From contig NZQO01000023.1 of the NCBI GenBank assembly GCA_002693605.1, positions 1 to 15,709 on the forward strand: a stretch of 15,709 bases of DNA, written 5' to 3'. Source of the DNA: Flavobacteriaceae bacterium (GTDB taxonomy: Bacteria; Bacteroidota; Bacteroidia; Flavobacteriales; Flavobacteriaceae). The notes under the pieces are model-generated. The model saw only the letters and a list, made by a program, of their open reading frames with translations. It had not been told where the DNA came from and did not search any database. Position numbers and translations under genes: made by a program. Shown here one piece after another: positions 6,584 through 13,584 of this stretch (the stretch's first letter is position 1; the number at the start of each line of letters is the position of its first letter).

Positions 6584-7502
6584 TTATATCGAAATGCGAC
6601 AGCCCCGTGACATTGGGGATATCATCTCGGTTTATTTTGAATTCTTCAAACTGAATTTGAAAAACTACCTGAATATCTTCGTGACCTACAACGGCCTGTT
6701 TATCTTAGGCTTTATTGGCGTTAGTTATTTATTGGTTACTGGCTTTATGGGCACCATCCAAATGAACGAAAATGCCAGTATTATGGGTCAAGGCAGTGAT
6801 GAGACGTTCGTCTACATCGGGCTTGGTGCGCTGGGATTTTTTATTCTCTTTGTAATGACCGCTATCTTAAATTATAGCCTGGCAGCGTCGTATATGGTTG
6901 TGTACGACTCAGAGAAAACCCATAAAATTGAGAAAACTACCGTTTGGGCCCTCATAAAACAGCAGGCGGGCAATATTTTCGTTTTCATTGTCCTGATGAT
7001 ACTTATCTACGTTGGAATTTTCATTCTAGGCGTCATTTTATCTATCGTCCCCTTGGTGGGCACCTTGGCCTTTTATCTCTTGCTTATGGCCTATACCGCC
7101 TGGATGGGACTTTCCTTTATGTGCATGTTAATGGAAAAGAAACACGTTACCGATGCCCTTGGTGAGGGGTGGCATTTGTTGTTTAAGTTTTTTTGGAAAA
7201 GTGTACTGGTCAATTTGGTCGTTGGAATTTTAGTTGGTCTCCTTCTAATGCTCGTGCTAACGGTACCGGCCGTATTACTGGGTATCTATGCCTATTTTTC
7301 GGTCGAATCGGGTGCTGCGTTGGATACCTCTCCGTTTTCAAAGATACTTTGGACCCTGGGGCTCGCTATCCTTATGGTGGTATATTCCCTGAACCAATCC
7401 TTGCAACAATTTATCAACGGTGTACTGTATTTTTCGTTGCATGAGGAACTTTACAATGATCACGCCCGGGCTAAAATCGACCAAATTGGAAGCGGTGAAT
7501 AA
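6573..7502 (+). CDS. Multi-pass membrane protein of unknown family in the MoxR operon
   Basis: I cannot assign this 309-residue protein to a named family. The cytoplasmic N-terminus reads MARNYIEMRQPRDIGDIISV, then about six long hydrophobic spans follow near 35-57, 81-108, 131-156, 159-186, 207-240 and 258-285. Short charged segments KTHKIEKTTVW (115-125) and EKKHVTDALGEGWHL (188-202) lie between spans, and the tail is HEELYNDHARAKIDQ. The N-terminal DIGDIIS..YFEFFKLNLKN pattern and the repeated amphipathic-helix-then-span layout recall membrane domains found with glycerophosphodiesterases or in DUF975-like proteins, but this is a loose resemblance. Start ATG 6573 overlaps the SpoIIM-like gene by 11 bases, and its end overlaps the DUF4129 gene, so it is embedded in the operon and likely part of the same membrane complex. 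Confidence 0.85.
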   Translation: MARNYIEMRQPRDIGDIISVYFEFFKLNLKNYLNIFVTYNGLFILGFIGVSYLLVTGFMGTIQMNENASIMGQGSDETFVYIGLGALGFFILFVMTAILNYSLAASYMVVYDSEKTHKIEKTTVWALIKQQAGNIFVFIVLMILIYVGIFILGVILSIVPLVGTLAFYLLLMAYTAWMGLSFMCMLMEKKHVTDALGEGWHLLFKFFWKSVLVNLVVGILVGLLLMLVLTVPAVLLGIYAYFSVESGAALDTSPFSKILWTLGLAILMVVYSLNQSLQQFINGVLYFSLHEELYNDHARAKIDQIGSGE

Positions 7503-8217
7503 TACACATCTAAGCGCCTACTTTAATTATCGCCTGAACCATTTAAAATTTCAGCAGGAAAAGCAGCACTTACAAATTGATAGCACCCAGCCTAATGCCC
7601 GATATTTTTCCGAAAATTTAAGTGAGAAATACAGCAGCGAGGCGTTTCAGTATGAGCAAGTGGAGGGCGAGGCCGAAAATCTGCTCGCCCGTCTCGTCAG
7701 TTGGTTGCTGGACCGCGTTGGCGATTTGTTCGGTTTCGAGGTAGACCCGAGCACGTATGAGCTAGTGCAGTTTGTGGTGTACGGAATCTTCATCATCCTT
7801 GCCCTATATTTTATCGTGCGGATACTTACGGGACAACGGGCAACTTCGCTATTTTCGAAGAAAGGAGCACAAATTGCACCGCTGACATTTTCAGAAAAAA
7901 ATATTGAAACCGTCGATTTGAATGGGTATATACAAGAAGCGTTACGCCAAAATGACTATCGCTTGGCGATTCGCTATATGTACCTCCGTGCACTCAAGCA
8001 CCTATCGGAATGTAATATTATTGAATGGGACCCCGATAAGACCAATAGCGATTATACTCACGAGATCCAACAAGCTAACGTGAGACAGGAATTCCAGAAA
8101 ATTTCGTACCTGTATGAGTATGTTTGGTATGGGGAATTTCCGATGGAAAACGAAGGATTTGGACGCGCCAAGACTCATTTCGACAATCTCTCAAAGCAGT
8201 TGGAAGATGTTCGATAA
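7456..8217 (+). CDS. DUF4129 domain protein
   Basis: With this start the protein has 253 residues. Its N-terminal 90 residues are polar, then an amphipathic segment (LLARLVSWLLDRVGDLFGF) leads to a single membrane helix at about 104-124, and a C-terminal DUF4129 domain at about 155-250 with YIQEALRQNDYRLAIRYMYL, the signature D-Y-R-x-A-I-R and the terminal ...YVWYGEF..., F...K..F segment. Homologues usually carry a signal peptide before the extracytoplasmic part; none is seen here in any frame. Start choice is open: GTG 7420 and ATG 7441 lie upstream and GTG 7495 overlaps the previous stop. I prefer ATG 7456 because GAGGA (7443-7447) sits 8 bases before it. The gene overlaps its neighbour on both sides (47 bases upstream, 11 downstream). 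Its function is unknown; it is a regular partner of DUF4350, MoxR and DUF58 genes. Confidence 0.82.
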   Translation: MITPGLKSTKLEAVNNTHLSAYFNYRLNHLKFQQEKQHLQIDSTQPNARYFSENLSEKYSSEAFQYEQVEGEAENLLARLVSWLLDRVGDLFGFEVDPSTYELVQFVVYGIFIILALYFIVRILTGQRATSLFSKKGAQIAPLTFSEKNIETVDLNGYIQEALRQNDYRLAIRYMYLRALKHLSECNIIEWDPDKTNSDYTHEIQQANVRQEFQKISYLYEYVWYGEFPMENEGFGRAKTHFDNLSKQLEDVR

Positions 8218-9394
8218 AAAATCAAAAAACATTTTGTTGTTGTTCGGGGCGGTATTGCTACTACTCTTTATTTCCCAGGTGAGCAGGCCAACGCCAGTTA
8301 ACTGGGCGGCGAGCTACACCTCCGAAGATAAAATACCCTTCGGCAGTTATATTCTGCACGAAGAACTTCCTATCCTCTTTCCCGAAGCCAACGTGGTGGA
8401 AATACGAAAGGATCCTTTTGAATTTTTAACCGAAGTTACCGATAATCGGCCATCAGCCTACATTTTCATCAACGATGCACTTCAAATTGATGCGAACCAA
8501 GTTACGGCACTGCGCGATTATGTAACGGCCGGCAATACGGTGTTTATGTCGGCACGTAGTTTAGGCACCCTCCTCGAAGACTCACTAAAGTTTACCCTAC
8601 ATACACGCTACTCGGTACTCGAAAGCGATCTGGAACCGGCGTTCTTTTCGCTTAGAGAAAAAAGCGATTCCATTTCAAAATTTAAAAAGGGGGTCTACAA
8701 AGCTACTTTCAAGAGTGTCGATACCGCCAATACAACGGCTATTGGTTTTTACAAGTCGACTGAAAATCCCATCGATGCACTGAATTTTATCGAAATTGCC
8801 CACGGCCAAGGCAAATTTTTACTGCATACCCTGCCCGAGGCATTTTCCAACTATTATCTTTTGGCCGGCAACGCCAGCTACGCCTCAACCGTGTTTTCAT
8901 ATATTGATGCAGATCAGATTTATTTGGACGCCTACTTGAAATCGGGTCGGAAGATCGTCTCCACGCCACTTCGCTTTATCCTAACCCAAGGTGCCTTAAA
9001 ATGGTCGCTTTATCTATTGCTGTTCGGACTCATCGTGCTTGTTATTTTCAAGGCGAAAAGGGAGCAGCGTATAATCAAGGTAATGGAACCGCTCACCAAC
9101 AGCTCTATCGATTTTACTAAGGCGGTGGGGCAGCTCTACTACCAGCACAAAGACTCTGGAAATATCATAAATAAGAAGATCTCGTTCGTTTTAGAGGACA
9201 TTCGGTCCCTATATTATATGAACACCGATCTACTTGACGATGATTTTATACATAAATTGTCACTGAAAAGCGGTGCAAGTTTCAGAACTACCAAAAAACT
9301 AGTAGAATGTATAGCGCATTTACAAACAAAAATGGACCACACTGAAAGCGATTTAAACGAACTAAACCAACGCATACAGGATTTTAAAAACTAA
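8207..9394 (+). CDS. DUF4350 domain membrane protein
   Basis: This 395-residue protein has an N-terminal membrane anchor (about 9-24), an extracytoplasmic domain of about 235 residues, a second membrane helix (about 265-282) and a basic, helical cytoplasmic tail of about 110 residues. The outer part contains the DUF4350 pattern, a glutamine-amidotransferase-like fold seen as GSYILHEELPILFP (46-59), AYIFINDALQID (84-95), LRDYVTAGNTVFMSAR (102-117) and HGQGKFLLHTLPEAFSN (199-215); I see no catalytic Cys-His pair, so a binding role is more likely than an enzyme. The ATG at 8207 overlaps the DUF4129 end by 11 bases and starts right before the anchor. An upstream in-frame start at 8114 would add 31 residues read inside the DUF4129 gene and is rejected. 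The MoxR gene follows 2 bases after the stop. Confidence 0.86.
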   Translation: MFDKKSKNILLLFGAVLLLLFISQVSRPTPVNWAASYTSEDKIPFGSYILHEELPILFPEANVVEIRKDPFEFLTEVTDNRPSAYIFINDALQIDANQVTALRDYVTAGNTVFMSARSLGTLLEDSLKFTLHTRYSVLESDLEPAFFSLREKSDSISKFKKGVYKATFKSVDTANTTAIGFYKSTENPIDALNFIEIAHGQGKFLLHTLPEAFSNYYLLAGNASYASTVFSYIDADQIYLDAYLKSGRKIVSTPLRFILTQGALKWSLYLLLFGLIVLVIFKAKREQRIIKVMEPLTNSSIDFTKAVGQLYYQHKDSGNIINKKISFVLEDIRSLYYMNTDLLDDDFIHKLSLKSGASFRTTKKLVECIAHLQTKMDHTESDLNELNQRIQDFKN

Positions 9395-9396
9395 AT

Positions 9397-10389
9397 ATGG
9401 AAGAAAAACGGGAAGAATCAATGGCCTTTAAATCGCGAATCGATTTATCGAAATTGCAAGTCGCGGTCGAACAGATAAAGCTGGAACTGGGTAAGGTGAT
9501 CGTGGGCCAGCACGATATGTTAGAACTGCTTATCATCTCTATCCTATCTGACGGCCATTCGCTTATTGAAGGGGTCCCAGGCGTGGCCAAGACGGTTACC
9601 GCCAAGTTACTCGCCAGAACCATGAGCGTTGGGTTTAGCCGAATCCAGTTTACCCCAGACCTGATGCCCAGCGATATTTTGGGAACCTCGGTTTTCAATG
9701 TCAAGAACAGTGAGTTCGAATACAAAAAAGGACCCATATTTTCCAACATCGTATTAATTGACGAAATTAACCGTGCACCGGCGAAGACACAAGCCGCTCT
9801 TTTTGAGGTGATGGAAGAACGCCAAATTACCATGGACGGTACGCTCTATGAGATGGAGCCGCCTTTTTTGGTCCTCGCCACCCAAAATCCGATCGAGCAA
9901 GAGGGTACCTATGCGCTGCCTGAGGCACAACTGGATCGGTTTCTCTTTAAAATTAACGTGACGTACCCTTCGCTTGCAGACGAAATTACAATTCTTGAGA
10001 ATGCGCACCATCGCGAGAATAAAATAGCAACCGATATGATTGCTCCCATCCTGACTGCTATGGAAATTGCCCACTACCAAAACACCATTAGAAAAGTTGT
10101 TATCGAGCAGCACCTATTAAAGTACATAGCCGAAATGGTAGCGAGTACACGCAATAACGCCCACGTATACCTGGGTGCTTCTCCCCGCGCCTCCTTGGCA
10201 ATAATGAATGCCGCGAAGGCAAAGGCGGCTATTTCGGGCCGTGACTTCGTTACCCCGGAAGATATTAAGAAAGTCGCACCGGCCGTCCTGCGCCACCGAA
10301 TTTTGCTCACTCCCGAGCGCGAAATGGAAGGCTTCACCACCGATAAGGTAATCTCGCAATTAATGGAAACCCTGGAAATTCCGCGCTAA
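9397..10389 (+). CDS. MoxR-family AAA+ ATPase
   Basis: This is a 330-residue MoxR-type AAA+ ATPase, a class thought to act as a chaperone or remodelling motor working with von Willebrand-type partners. Motifs are complete: Walker A GVPGVAKT (59-66, Lys65, Thr66), the MoxR loop QFTPDLMPSDILG (84-96), Walker B IVLIDEINRAPAKTQ (118-132, Asp122, Glu123), sensor 1 ATQNPIEQEGTYALPEAQLD (161-180), and sensor 2 Arg264 in GASPRAS (260-266). The C-terminal lid ends with ILLTPEREMEGFTTDKVI. Length matches the family. It starts 2 bases after the DUF4350 stop and ends 2 bases before the DUF58 start, so ATPase and partner are made from adjacent coupled frames. I take ATG 9397; ATG 9421 (MAFKSRIDLSKL) is an alternative that keeps all motifs. 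Confidence 0.96.
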   Translation: MEEKREESMAFKSRIDLSKLQVAVEQIKLELGKVIVGQHDMLELLIISILSDGHSLIEGVPGVAKTVTAKLLARTMSVGFSRIQFTPDLMPSDILGTSVFNVKNSEFEYKKGPIFSNIVLIDEINRAPAKTQAALFEVMEERQITMDGTLYEMEPPFLVLATQNPIEQEGTYALPEAQLDRFLFKINVTYPSLADEITILENAHHRENKIATDMIAPILTAMEIAHYQNTIRKVVIEQHLLKYIAEMVASTRNNAHVYLGASPRASLAIMNAAKAKAAISGRDFVTPEDIKKVAPAVLRHRILLTPEREMEGFTTDKVISQLMETLEIPR

Positions 10390-10391
10390 TC

Positions 10392-11726
10392 GTGAAACGA
10401 TTCTTTAAAAGTCTGTACCTCCAAAACCGCTTTTTCGCATTGCTATTTTCGCTCGTGCTAGTCTTTGTAATGGCTTATTTTTTTGAATCGCTCAAGGGTA
10501 TCGCAACATTGAGTTTTTGGCTTTTGATAGGCACCCTGTTAATTGATATCCTGTTGCTTTACCGAAATCGATTGGGAATACAGGCAAATCGCGAACTTCC
10601 CGAAAAACTTTCCAACGGAGATGTTAATGAAATTAAAATTCACGCAACCAACCGATTTTCATTTTCGGTAAACGTATTCCTTATCGACGAGTTACCGGTA
10701 CAATGGCAGCGACGGGACTTTAAGATTCGATCGAAGCTTTCGCCCGGACAGACAAAAACAATTTTCTATACGGTACGCCCCACGCAGCGCGGCGAATATC
10801 ACTTCGGAAACCTAAATATTTTCGCCATTTCGCCCTTGGGCCTGGCTTGCAGGAGACAACAATTTTCCGCGGCCGCGATGGTGCCCAACTACCCCTCCTT
10901 CCTTCAGCTTAAAAAATACGATTTCCTTGCCTTTACCAGTAGGTTGAAGATGTTTGGACTGAAAAAAATTAGACGCATTGGCCACACCCTCGAATTTGAG
11001 CAAATTAAGGAATATGTCGCCGGCGACGACGTGCGAAATATAAATTGGAAGGCAACCGCGAAGCGAAATGAGCTTATGGTGAATCAGTTTCAGGATGAGA
11101 AATCGCAACCGGTGTATGCACTCATAGACAAGGGAAGGGTGATGAAAATGCCCTTTAACCAGCTCAGTCTTTTGGATTATGCAATTAACGCGACTCTGGT
11201 CCTTTCCAATATCGTGCTGAAAAAGAACGATAAGGCTGGGATGCTAACTTTTTCACGCACGGTGGAAGACCGGGTCGTGGCGCAGCGACGACCAGCACAA
11301 ATGCAGCTTATTCTTGAAACCCTTTACAATGCAGCTACCGATTTTTCGGAAAGTAATTTCGCCAGACTTTATGTTGATGTGAAGCGAACTATAAAGCATC
11401 GCAGCCTGTTACTGTTGTTCACTAACTTTGAAACGTTGGATGCGCTAACTAGACAACTGCCCTACCTGCAGGCACTGAACAAGGCCCACTTATTGGTGGT
11501 TATCTTTTTCGAAAATACCGAACTGCGGCAGTTTGCCGAAATTCCGGCGAAATCTATCGAAGAAATTTTCGAGAAAACCATCGCCGAGAAATTTATCCAC
11601 GAGAAAAAATTAATAGCGGGAGAGCTTCAGAGGCACGGCATACAGTGCATTCTCACCGCACCGGAGAACCTTACCGTAAGTACGATCAACAAGTATTTGG
11701 AGATTAAGGCACGAGGACTTTTATAG
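10392..11726 (+). CDS. DUF58 domain protein, MoxR partner
   Basis: This 444-residue protein has two membrane helices at about 14-31 and 36-57, a beta-rich region (about 70-160) and the DUF58 signature at 201-225, EFEQIKEYVAGDDVRNINWK followed by ATAKR. A von Willebrand A-like fold follows. Its first metal-site motif, usually DxSxS, reads DKGRV (246-250), so both serines are absent and normal metal-ion-dependent adhesion is doubtful. Downstream, KKNDKAGMLTFS and the LLLLFTNFETLDAL strand fit the fold. DUF58 proteins are encoded with MoxR ATPases throughout bacteria and are presumed to link the motor to its membrane substrate. The start is GTG at 10392, 2 bases after the MoxR stop; the hydrophobic N-terminus begins right after it, which supports this choice. 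It is the last gene of the operon. Confidence 0.93.
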   Translation: MKRFFKSLYLQNRFFALLFSLVLVFVMAYFFESLKGIATLSFWLLIGTLLIDILLLYRNRLGIQANRELPEKLSNGDVNEIKIHATNRFSFSVNVFLIDELPVQWQRRDFKIRSKLSPGQTKTIFYTVRPTQRGEYHFGNLNIFAISPLGLACRRQQFSAAAMVPNYPSFLQLKKYDFLAFTSRLKMFGLKKIRRIGHTLEFEQIKEYVAGDDVRNINWKATAKRNELMVNQFQDEKSQPVYALIDKGRVMKMPFNQLSLLDYAINATLVLSNIVLKKNDKAGMLTFSRTVEDRVVAQRRPAQMQLILETLYNAATDFSESNFARLYVDVKRTIKHRSLLLLFTNFETLDALTRQLPYLQALNKAHLLVVIFFENTELRQFAEIPAKSIEEIFEKTIAEKFIHEKKLIAGELQRHGIQCILTAPENLTVSTINKYLEIKARGLL

Positions 11727-11849
11727 TTTTCCGAAGCATTTACACAAAAAAACGGTTCGGTAGTTGAAATCGACAGTTGGGTCAAGCAGTTTTTATGATG
11801 ACCGCTTGGGTAGCCATCTTTGCTGCCTATAAACTCAAAACAACTAATT

Positions 11850-12281
11850 ATGAAATCAATCCTATTCGCCCTCGCCTGCACGCTTTGCATTTTCAACTCA
11901 AACGCCCAAAACCCATCGCCCACCCCATCCAATGAAGGCACAACCATAACGGTTACCGTACCCGTACAATCAAATGACGGTACTATTATCGTGGCGTTGT
12001 TTGAAGAAGACAACTTTATGAAAAAACCCACACAAGGTAAAGAAAGCGAAATAATAGATGGGCAAGCGAGCGTTACCTTTGAAAATGTGCTGCCAGGAAT
12101 ATATGCCGTTACACTCTTTCACGATAAAAATGGAAACAAGCAAATGGATTTTCAACCCAATGGGATGCCCATTGAAATGTACGGGGTGTCCAATAACGTA
12201 ATGACCATGGGCCCGCCAAAGTGGGACGATGCCCGGTTTCAAGTTGCCAGTACGCCTCTTTCCTTAGAGATTCGGATGTAA
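11850..12281 (+). CDS. Secreted DUF2141 protein
   Basis: This protein of 143 residues has a classical signal peptide (MKSILFALACTLCIFNSNAQ, cleavage expected after the SNA of residues 17-19 or just after Gln20). A short Pro/Ser linker (NPSPTPSNEG) leads into a DUF2141 beta-sandwich: ITVTVPVQSNDGTIIVALFE, VTFENVLPGIYAVTLFHDKN, then the acidic loop DKNGNKQMDFQPNG and the family-typical end MPIEMYGVSNNVMTMGPPKWDDARF. The D-x-N-x-N-x-x-M-D loop resembles a calcium-binding turn. The function of this family is unknown; the protein should be periplasmic or exported. ATG 11850 is chosen over the in-frame TTG 11820 because the signal peptide starts there. A weak -7-like CATCTTTG sits at 11815-11822. 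A terminator is fused to its stop codon, so it forms a single-gene unit. Confidence 0.88.
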   Translation: MKSILFALACTLCIFNSNAQNPSPTPSNEGTTITVTVPVQSNDGTIIVALFEEDNFMKKPTQGKESEIIDGQASVTFENVLPGIYAVTLFHDKNGNKQMDFQPNGMPIEMYGVSNNVMTMGPPKWDDARFQVASTPLSLEIRM

Positions 12282-12297
12282 GAACATCCGAAATTTT
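12271..12297 (+). terminator. Intrinsic terminator overlapping the DUF2141 stop codon
   Basis: TTCGGATGT (12271-12279) and ACATCCGAA (12284-12292) form a perfect 9-base-pair stem with a 4-base loop, followed by ATTTT. The TAA stop (12279-12281) sits at the top of the hairpin, so the last codons of the gene form the left arm. The U-tract is short, so efficiency may be moderate. Confidence 0.75.
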
Positions 12298-12374
12298 AAA
12301 AATGGGCACTAAGGTTTTTAATAAGCAAAATCTTAATTTTCAGAGTATGGTATAACTTTTTTCAATTACAAACG

Positions 12375-12382
12375 TATCTTTG
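12375..12382 (+). promoter_or_regulatory. Bacteroidota -7 promoter element of oxyR
   Basis: TATCTTTG is an exact match to TAnnTTTG, 16 bases before the oxyR ATG. No clear TTG/TTTG -33 element is found 17-23 bases upstream (the sequence there is TATAACTTTTTT), so the promoter may need an activator or be weak. A very short leader of about 8-10 bases is implied. No Shine-Dalgarno site is visible. Confidence 0.6.
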
Positions 12383-12398
12383 TATAAACGAAAGAGCT

Positions 12399-13337
12399 AT
12401 GACCATTACCCAATTAAAATACGTCCTCGCCGTAGCGGAACACCAAAATTTTACCAAGGCGGCACAGAAAACCTTTGTTACCCAGCCCACCCTGAGCATG
12501 CAAATACAGAAATTGGAAGATGAGCTGGACATACTTATTTTTGACCGTAGCAAAAAGCCCATCGAGCTAACCCCGGTAGGCAAAAAGATAGTAAGTCAGG
12601 CGCGTAGTATCGTCAACGAAGCCGAGCGCATGCAGGATGTGGTAGATCAAGAAAAAGGCTTTATTGGGGGCGATTATCGATTGGGCATCATCCCTACCGT
12701 AATGCCCACGTTGCTTCCAATGTTCCGTAAAACGGTTTCCAATAAATATCCGAAAATTCACCTGAAAATTGAGGAATTGACTACCGAGGAAATTATCACC
12801 AAGCTCCGCGAGGGCCACTTGGACGCCGCGATAGCGGCTACCCCGTTGCAGCAGGAAAAAATCAAGGAGCGCCCTCTATACTATGAACCTTTTGTGGGAT
12901 ATGTACCCGAGAACCATAGACTTTATGAGAAAAATAAGCTGGAAACCGCAGATTTGGATATAGACGATATCCTGCTTTTGGAGGACGGCCACTGTTTCAG
13001 GGACGGGGTGATCAACTTGTGCAAGGCGAGCAGGAATCAGCAAGGCGATTCATTTCAACTGGAAAGCGGGAGCTTTGAGACGCTGATTAAACTTTCGCAC
13101 GAGGGACTTGGAATGACCTTGTTGCCGTACCTACATACCTTGGATGTTTCCGAAGAGAAGAAAAAATACCTCCGCAATTTTAGCGAACCGTCACCCGCTA
13201 GGGAGGTTAGCCTTATTTATAGCACAAGCGAACTGAAAATGCAGATCACTAACGCACTTTACGATACCATTTCTAGTATTGTACGCGGTGCCATCGCCTT
13301 TCAGGATGTCAAGATCATTAACCCTATCGCCAAATAA
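12399..13337 (+). CDS. oxyR: LysR-type hydrogen-peroxide sensor OxyR
   Basis: This is a LysR-family regulator of 312 residues that should switch on peroxide-defence genes when oxidised. The N-terminal winged helix-turn-helix is MTITQLKYVLAVAEHQNF through AAQKTFVTQPTLSMQIQKLE (1-40), followed by the linker helix and the two-lobed sensing domain (about 92-300). The decisive feature is LLEDGHCFRDGVINLC (193-208): Cys199 and Cys208 fall at the same numbers and in the same setting (DGHC, RD) as the redox pair of Escherichia coli OxyR, so a disulphide switch is expected. The C-terminal SGSFETLIKLSHEGLGMTLLP fits the effector-domain core. No catalase or peroxiredoxin gene is adjacent; its targets must lie elsewhere. 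It has its own -7 element and its own terminator. The C-terminal tail after about 300 (FQDVKIINPIAK) is slightly longer than in enterobacteria. Confidence 0.96.
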   Translation: MTITQLKYVLAVAEHQNFTKAAQKTFVTQPTLSMQIQKLEDELDILIFDRSKKPIELTPVGKKIVSQARSIVNEAERMQDVVDQEKGFIGGDYRLGIIPTVMPTLLPMFRKTVSNKYPKIHLKIEELTTEEIITKLREGHLDAAIAATPLQQEKIKERPLYYEPFVGYVPENHRLYEKNKLETADLDIDDILLLEDGHCFRDGVINLCKASRNQQGDSFQLESGSFETLIKLSHEGLGMTLLPYLHTLDVSEEKKKYLRNFSEPSPAREVSLIYSTSELKMQITNALYDTISSIVRGAIAFQDVKIINPIAK

Positions 13338-13355
13338 ACGGTCGGGTAGTTAAGT

Positions 13356-13388
13356 AAAAATCCCCCGGGTTTGCCGAGGGATTTTTTT
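13356..13388. terminator. Strong bidirectional terminator between oxyR and the small-protein gene
   Basis: AAAAATCCC (13356-13364) pairs with GGGATTTTT (13378-13386); a C-A mismatch is followed by CGG/CCG (13366-13368 with 13374-13376) around a 5-base loop GTTTG. Seven T residues follow on the plus strand and five A residues precede it, so it can end transcription of oxyR from the left and of the convergent small gene from the right. It ends one base short of the TAA (minus) of the small gene. Confidence 0.9.
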
Positions 13389-13584
13389 ATGGATTTAAAT
13401 ATATTAGACATTGATTGAGTTGGGGGTTCTGTGTAATGAGTTTATCTACCCAAAGTTTCAGCTCCTCAATTTCATAGGGAAGCAATCTTTTTAGGGCTTT
13501 CTGTAGCTCTTTACAGAACAAGTTCACATCGAAACTGACTTTTGAGAGAACAGCCTTGGTGTAATCAAACATTGCTCTTGCCAT
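13387..13584 (-). CDS. Small conserved-looking protein of 65 residues
   Basis: I recognise no named domain. The protein (MARAMFDYTKAVLSKVSFDV ... CLIYLNP) looks like a compact helical protein: an N-terminal amphipathic helix, a second helix around LFCKELQKALKRLLPYEIEELKLWVDKLI (22-50), and a short C-terminal stretch. Two cysteines are at 24 and 59. It has no signal peptide and no membrane helix. Codon use and amino-acid make-up look like a real gene, and it has its own terminator and a clean ATG. From memory, short proteins with a MARxMFxYTK start occur across Flavobacteriaceae, so I think the family is conserved, but I cannot confirm this here. The 122-base A/T-rich spacer upstream would hold its promoter. 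A function cannot be proposed. Confidence 0.8.
   Translation of the reverse strand: MARAMFDYTKAVLSKVSFDVNLFCKELQKALKRLLPYEIEELKLWVDKLITQNPQLNQCLIYLNP

Noticed and set aside
8114..8206. Upstream ATG giving a longer DUF4350 protein
   Set aside because: The added 31 residues lie inside the DUF4129 gene, are not hydrophobic or family-like, and the ATG at 8207 sits right before the membrane anchor.
9384..9833. Open frames on the minus strand inside the MoxR gene (also 9754-10113 and 10074-10340)
   Set aside because: The plus strand has complete AAA+ motifs; the antisense frames look low-quality and share no domain.
11750..11770. Similar words after two stop codons: ACGGTTCGGTAGTT near 11753 and ACGGTCGGGTAGTT near 13338
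   Set aside because: Only two short, imperfect copies, in one orientation, with no flanking structure; likely chance.
11811..11828. Hairpin GGTAGC-CATCTTT-GCTGCC before the DUF2141 gene
   Set aside because: Six pairs including one G-T, no T-run after it; not a terminator. A regulatory role cannot be supported from the sequence.
11820..11849. TTG start upstream of the DUF2141 ATG
   Set aside because: The signal peptide begins at the ATG at 11850.
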